NCBI GenBank assembly: GCA_964351745.1 | Contig: CAYGPI010000089.1 | Coordinates: 1-10,122 of the forward strand | DNA from: CAYNJF01 sp964351745 | Lineage (GTDB): Bacteria > Pseudomonadota > Gammaproteobacteria > Berkiellales > Berkiellaceae | Direction of reading: 5' to 3' | DNA length: 10,122 bases | Shown here: positions 7,535 to 10,122 of the stretch, piece after piece | Layout of the letters: every line of letters begins with the position of its first letter | Numbering within the stretch: position 1 is the first letter of the stretch | Program-made: the position numbers and the translations under genes | Notes under the pieces: model-generated | Seen by the model: only the letters and a program-made list of their open reading frames with translations | Told to the model about the DNA's origin: nothing | Databases searched by the model: none

Positions 7535-7845
7535 ATCTTTTTATCCTGATTCAAAGTTGATGCTTGGGTTAATAGCATTAGAGGACTTGGCACTTCGTTG
7601 ATAGGCAAGTCGATAGCCTTTATGTCCCAATTATACAGTTCGCACAGAACTTCAAAAAAATCAAAGTCTCCCAAATGCTTGTCAAAGTGAATGAGTATCT
7701 GTCCTTGAGGTTTAAGGTGCTGTTTGGCTGTTGATAGAAAGCGAGTTAAAAGTTGATGGTTTCTATCAAAAATACTACGCTCTTTTAGGGGAAGGATTTT
7801 TATCTTCCGTATGAATTTGTGGGATATCAAAATGAATGAGATCAA
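7531..7845 (-). CDS. Displaced C-terminal part of the methyltransferase domain (frameshifted)
   Basis: This 104-codon frame continues the methyltransferase domain encoded by the adjacent upstream frame, and is unlikely to be an independent gene. From about ILPLKERSIFD (residue 17) it reads like the end of a class I methyltransferase: RNHQLLTRFLSTAKQHLKPQ, then GQILIHFDKHLGDFDFFEVL and WDIKAIDLP, with the usual LKPxGxxL strand. The residues before this (MISFILISHKFIRK) are just the alternative frame over the end of the upstream frame. From the upstream ATG at 9016 to the stop at 7531-7533 is 1486 bases, one more than a multiple of three, so removing one base restores a continuous 494-residue protein. 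The stop overlaps the GNAT start (ATGA), which supports this frame as the genuine 3' end. Confidence 0.7.
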   Translation of the reverse strand: MISFILISHKFIRKIKILPLKERSIFDRNHQLLTRFLSTAKQHLKPQGQILIHFDKHLGDFDFFEVLCELYNWDIKAIDLPINEVPSPLMLLTQASTLNQDKKI

Positions 7846-9016
7846 AAGTTTGAGTTGAGCTCAAAGCTTCAAACAAATCACTCACATGTGCTTCTACGGA
7901 TGAAGTCACGAGATGGTTTTTAGCATTGAGACGAGTGTTGTCAACGGCTTTTGGGTCGAGATCTAACGCCACAACTTTTGCGCCTTGTTTCGCTGCAAAA
8001 ACTGCTAGTGAGCCAGTGCCTGCCCCAATTTCTAGGATGTCGCCTTGTAACAGATGTTTAGGGTATTCGAAGGACTCTTCATTAAAAATATCAGGGGCAT
8101 ACACATCTGCCAGAGCAACAAAATGCATGTTAAATTGTTTGAAAGGGTGGGTTTTAGAGTCAGAAAAATAATGGTTAAGACGATTGAGCCTTAAAGAAAT
8201 AAGTTCTGGATCTGCAAAAAATAAATTAGTCTCTAAGTGACTAGTTTGTAGAGCGACTTTGAGAAATTCCTTTTTTGCTTTTGTTTCATGCCAGGAGTCT
8301 TTTTTCTGATCTGCGACTTTTGTGTAATAAAGACCAATAACTTTTGTAGGGCTATCTTTAAAAGCATGGATAGTATTTGTAATATTACCGAAGCTATCCT
8401 CTAATAAGATGATGGTTTTAAAAGTATGCTGATTTTCATCAAGATATGCTTTGAGGACTTCACCTTTTTTGTTGAAGTCGTGCGCAAAGATAACACCATC
8501 TTGTTGGTAAATAGGATTTTTGAAATGATTAGAGGGCTCTTTAGATAAAGCTGGGGCTGTTTTAAAATGTATGTTCAATTGGGCGAGCTGTCTAAGAGTT
8601 GCTTTTGCCGAGGGCTTTTGTCTACTTGTTGCCGCCATGACAGGGATCTGTTGGGTTTGGAGCTCGTCAAGGAGGGCAGGCGTTGAAGCTTCGATAAACT
8701 TGACCGAAGAGATCTCTTGAGAATGCAGCCAGTGGGGATACAATTTTTCAAAAATAGCCTCATCGGTGTACCCTTGCGCGCGTCCTTGGGCTAAAACATC
8801 ATAAAACCAAAGTCCATGTCCATAACTGCCTTGAGCGCCCTCAAAGATGGTGTGATCTAAATCGAAGACAACGAGAGTGTCAGCTTCAATGAATGGCTTC
8901 ACTTCCATGAGAGAGTCAATTGTGTAAATGCTGGCTTTCTCAGTGTTTGCCATACTAAAGGTTGACAAGCAAATCAATAAAAGAGCAAATAAAGGCTGTA
9001 TGATTTTATGATGCAT
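7775..9016 (-). CDS. Exported DUF2608-type HAD domain fused to a SAM-dependent methyltransferase (frame broken near the 3' end)
   Basis: The N-terminus MHHKIIQPLFALLLICLSTF ending SMA is a Sec signal peptide, with likely cleavage after Ala23. Residues 40-240 match DUF2608 HAD proteins. Motif I is VVFDLDHT with Asp52 and Asp54, motif II has Ser131 in MAATSRQ, a lysine lies at 183-184 before GEVLKAYLD, and the acidic motif is LLEDSFGN (204-211). From about residue 290 a class I methyltransferase begins with ADVYAPDIFNEESF. The SAM loop is LEIGAGTGS (328-336), followed by ALDLDP (350-355), SDLF (379-382) and FDLIHFDIP (391-399). The frame stops after 413 residues at a TAG, but the domain continues in another frame. 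The shift lies in the overlap, probably at T5 (7797-7801) or G4 (7788-7791) on the + strand. No clear Shine-Dalgarno precedes the ATG. Mutation, sequencing error and programmed shift all remain possible. Confidence 0.8.
   Translation of the reverse strand: MHHKIIQPLFALLLICLSTFSMANTEKASIYTIDSLMEVKPFIEADTLVVFDLDHTIFEGAQGSYGHGLWFYDVLAQGRAQGYTDEAIFEKLYPHWLHSQEISSVKFIEASTPALLDELQTQQIPVMAATSRQKPSAKATLRQLAQLNIHFKTAPALSKEPSNHFKNPIYQQDGVIFAHDFNKKGEVLKAYLDENQHTFKTIILLEDSFGNITNTIHAFKDSPTKVIGLYYTKVADQKKDSWHETKAKKEFLKVALQTSHLETNLFFADPELISLRLNRLNHYFSDSKTHPFKQFNMHFVALADVYAPDIFNEESFEYPKHLLQGDILEIGAGTGSLAVFAAKQGAKVVALDLDPKAVDNTRLNAKNHLVTSSVEAHVSDLFEALSSTQTFDLIHFDIPQIHTEDKNPSPKRA
7783..7801 (-). other. Probable frameshift site in the HAD-methyltransferase gene
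   Basis: Three homopolymers lie here on the + strand: TTTT (7783-7786), GGGG (7788-7791) and TTTTT (7797-7801). On the coding strand one base must be skipped for the methyltransferase frame to continue. Skipping it in the A5 run gives EDKILPLKERSIFD, which reads well across the join. Confidence 0.6.
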
Positions 9017-9044
9017 AGGGAGGTCTCATATAGGAAATTCGGTA

Positions 9045-9053
9045 ATCTTATCA
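9045..9053 (-). promoter_or_regulatory. Candidate extended -10 promoter of the HAD-methyltransferase gene
   Basis: The coding strand reads TGATAAGAT, matching the extended -10 pattern TGnTAnnnT. Transcription would begin near 9038, giving a leader of about 22 bases before the ATG at 9016. No convincing -35 box lies 17 bases upstream, which is tolerated for extended -10 promoters. It sits in the 204-bp gap between the phosphatase and this gene, so the HAD-GNAT pair may have its own promoter. Confidence 0.35.
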
Positions 9054-9105
9054 TTTTCCTAAGTATGCGGCAGCAGATTTGACTGTGTCTTTTTGAATTG
9101 TGTTG

Positions 9106-9115
9106 GTTAATTAAC
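9106..9115. promoter_or_regulatory. 10-bp perfect palindrome in the intergenic gap
   Basis: GTTAATTAAC is perfectly palindromic. The flanking GTGTT (9100-9104) and AACAC (9113-9117) also form a second, offset inverted repeat. It lies about 90 bases before the HAD gene start and upstream of the candidate -10, so it could be an operator. AT-rich palindromes this short arise readily by chance. Confidence 0.2.
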
Positions 9116-9220
9116 ACTATGTGCTTTGTTAAGAAATCTAGTGCTGAGCCGTTAGAGTTAGGTTTAAACAGTCATCTCTAAGGCTGCTGGTAAACAGGAA
9201 CTTTCATAATTTTTGGTTAT

Positions 9221-9955
9221 TTACGTCAAAGAGGCCAGCAAGACGGTAATGTTGTCGCTTCTGGGGACTGTTTGGGCAATGTCTAAGATACTGAGCTGAA
9301 AAGCTTCTGTAAGGTTTGGGCTCTTTGTTAGGGCTTCAATGTCATCTCTTTTTGTTTCAGACCAAAAACCATCGGTGCATAAGAGTAATGTTTCATTGGC
9401 ACGAAGAGGGGGGTGCAAACATATATCAGGATGGGGTAGATCGCTAGTATTAATACTTCTAAGCAATCTATTTTGCAAAGGATGATCAGATATTTCTTCT
9501 TCGGTAATAACGCCTTGTTCAAAATGCTGTTGGCCTACGGTATGATCGGCAGTTCGCCATGTTATTTGATTGTTCGTGATGCGATATAATCTTGAGTCCC
9601 CAATTTGAGCTGTTATCACGTGATGCTCGTTAACCCAGCATAATGTTAGTGTCGTTTTAGTATCTATATTTCCAAACTCAATCGCGACACTATGTCGAAA
9701 TCTTGCACTAGCTTCAGTTAGAAGCTCTTTAATGCCTTGCGTAGGATTGCTTGCAATAGTGCTTGAGAATTGTGGGCAAAGTGATTTTGTTGCTTCAATA
9801 AAGTATTTGGAAGCAATCTCTCCTGAGTCATGCCCACCCAAACCGTCAGCTACCATAAAGCAGGCCCACTTTGGCTCGATGATATAATCACTGTAATCTT
9901 GGTTGCTATCTCGTGCGCCAATATGTGTTAATTGTGTAATTTGAAAATTCATCAT
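9221..9955 (-). CDS. PP2C-family protein serine/threonine phosphatase
   Basis: This 244-residue, metal-dependent phosphatase would remove phosphate from Ser/Thr residues of proteins. All core motifs are visible in order: GARDSNQD with Asp20, VADGLGGHDSGEIAS with Asp37-Gly38, the strand TTLTLCWV, GDSRLYR with Asp120, TADHTVGQ, LLCTDGFW with Asp195 and PRSDNITVLLA with Asp234. The four aspartates are the metal ligands of the family, so activity is expected. There is no signal peptide, membrane segment or extra domain; it resembles the stand-alone cytoplasmic PP2C enzymes that often pair with a Ser/Thr kinase or FHA protein. It follows the VPAQ-repeat gene by 70 bases on the same strand, so that truncated gene could be the partner. 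The start is ATG 9955 or the adjacent ATG 9952; neither has a good Shine-Dalgarno. Confidence 0.95.
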   Translation of the reverse strand: MMNFQITQLTHIGARDSNQDYSDYIIEPKWACFMVADGLGGHDSGEIASKYFIEATKSLCPQFSSTIASNPTQGIKELLTEASARFRHSVAIEFGNIDTKTTLTLCWVNEHHVITAQIGDSRLYRITNNQITWRTADHTVGQQHFEQGVITEEEISDHPLQNRLLRSINTSDLPHPDICLHPPLRANETLLLCTDGFWSETKRDDIEALTKSPNLTEAFQLSILDIAQTVPRSDNITVLLASLT

Positions 9956-9963
9956 TTCTACTA

Positions 9964-9969
9964 ATTATA
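9964..9969 (-). promoter_or_regulatory. Candidate -10 box (TATAAT) directly before the phosphatase gene
   Basis: On the coding strand TATAAT ends eight bases before the ATG at 9955. Transcription from it would start at about 9957, giving a nearly leaderless mRNA. That would fit the lack of a Shine-Dalgarno. No good -35 lies at 16-18 bases, so this may be a chance match in AT-rich sequence. Confidence 0.2.
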
Positions 9970-10025
9970 AATCAGTCTACCATCTTAAGTTCTTCAATGT
10001 GATAACGCAACGCTCAAAAGCAAGA

Positions 10026-10122
10026 TTAACTATTTCTTCCTATGGTTCCTTTGGGAGTCGTTTGGGTTGGTACTTGAGCTGGTACTTGAGCTGGTACTTG
10101 AGCTGGTACTTGAGCTGGTACT
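10026..10122 (-). CDS. C-terminal end of a protein with a (VPAQ)n tail, truncated by the window edge
   Basis: On the minus strand the sequence entering at the right edge reads four copies of VPAQ, then VPTQTTPKGTIGRNS and a TAA stop (10026-10028). Only 31 residues are visible, so the body of the protein is unknown. The frame is a choice: the 12-bp repeat leaves all three minus frames open through it (the others read YQLK or STSS and stop at different nearby points). I prefer VPAQ because it has the longest continuation and a Pro/Gln/Thr-rich linker-like tail. The gene precedes the PP2C phosphatase by 70 bases on the same strand, so a kinase or FHA-type partner is conceivable but not shown. 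Confidence 0.5.
   Translation of the reverse strand, partial: VPAQVPAQVPAQVPAQVPTQTTPKGTIGRNS
10068..10122. repeat. 12-bp perfect tandem repeat, 4.6 copies, continuing past the window
   Basis: The unit TGGTACTTGAGC occurs four times without a mismatch, followed by seven bases of a fifth copy at the window end. The true copy number cannot be seen. The unit length is a multiple of three, so copy-number change would alter the encoded tail length without breaking its frame. Perfect identity indicates recent expansion or ongoing slippage. Confidence 0.95.

Noticed and set aside
7531..7845. Treating the 104-codon frame as an independent small gene with a start at 7845
   Set aside because: Its first residues only shadow the upstream coding sequence, the rest completes the methyltransferase fold, and it has no SAM loop of its own.
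7926..8171. 81-codon + strand frame opposite the methyltransferase domain
   Set aside because: It is antisense to the SAM-binding motif region, so its openness follows from the codons on the other strand.
10068..10122. CRISPR array or iteron-type origin
   Set aside because: The units are directly abutting 12-mers with no spacers, no origin genes are near, and the frame-preserving unit fits a coding repeat better.

Overview
The window looks like a chromosomal segment of a moderately AT-rich gammaproteobacterium. The left half has the conserved order lepA-lepB-(DUF4845)-rnc-era-recO-pdxJ-acpS seen across that class. The right half suggests Legionellales or a similar host-associated lineage, because it has a DUF2608-type exported HAD protein, a family I associate with Legionella-like bacteria, and an orphan membrane-active-looking protein. 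The lineage call is inference from gene content only.

Left half, + strand, 1 to 5645. This is one tightly packed run of housekeeping genes. The genes are the 3' part of lepA (elongation factor 4), lepB (signal peptidase I), a DUF4845 membrane protein, rnc (RNase III), era (ribosome-assembly GTPase), recO (recombination mediator), pdxJ (pyridoxine 5'-phosphate synthase) and acpS (holo-ACP synthase). Neighbours abut, are two bases apart, or overlap by 1, 4 or 11 bases, so translational coupling in one operon is likely. All motifs checked are intact.

Switch region, 5646 to 5763. Convergent genes meet here around a long multi-tier hairpin (5657-5706) with no U-tract.

Right half, - strand, 5764 to 10122, read right to left. 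First comes the C-terminal end of a protein with a (VPAQ)n tail, encoded by a perfect 12-bp tandem repeat that runs off the window. Next are a PP2C-type Ser/Thr phosphatase with all metal ligands, then a 204-bp gap with a candidate promoter. After that comes an exported HAD (DUF2608) domain joined to a SAM-dependent methyltransferase domain whose reading frame is broken near its C-terminus. A GNAT acetyltransferase follows, coupled by an ATGA overlap, and then an unrecognised 390-residue protein with a hydrophobic hairpin and a basic tail.

The most unusual content is the HAD-methyltransferase fusion with a signal peptide and a frameshift, the orphan 390-residue protein, and the VPAQ repeat. 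I see no RNA gene, CRISPR array, insertion sequence or phage gene, and no intergenic stretch exceeds 300 bases.
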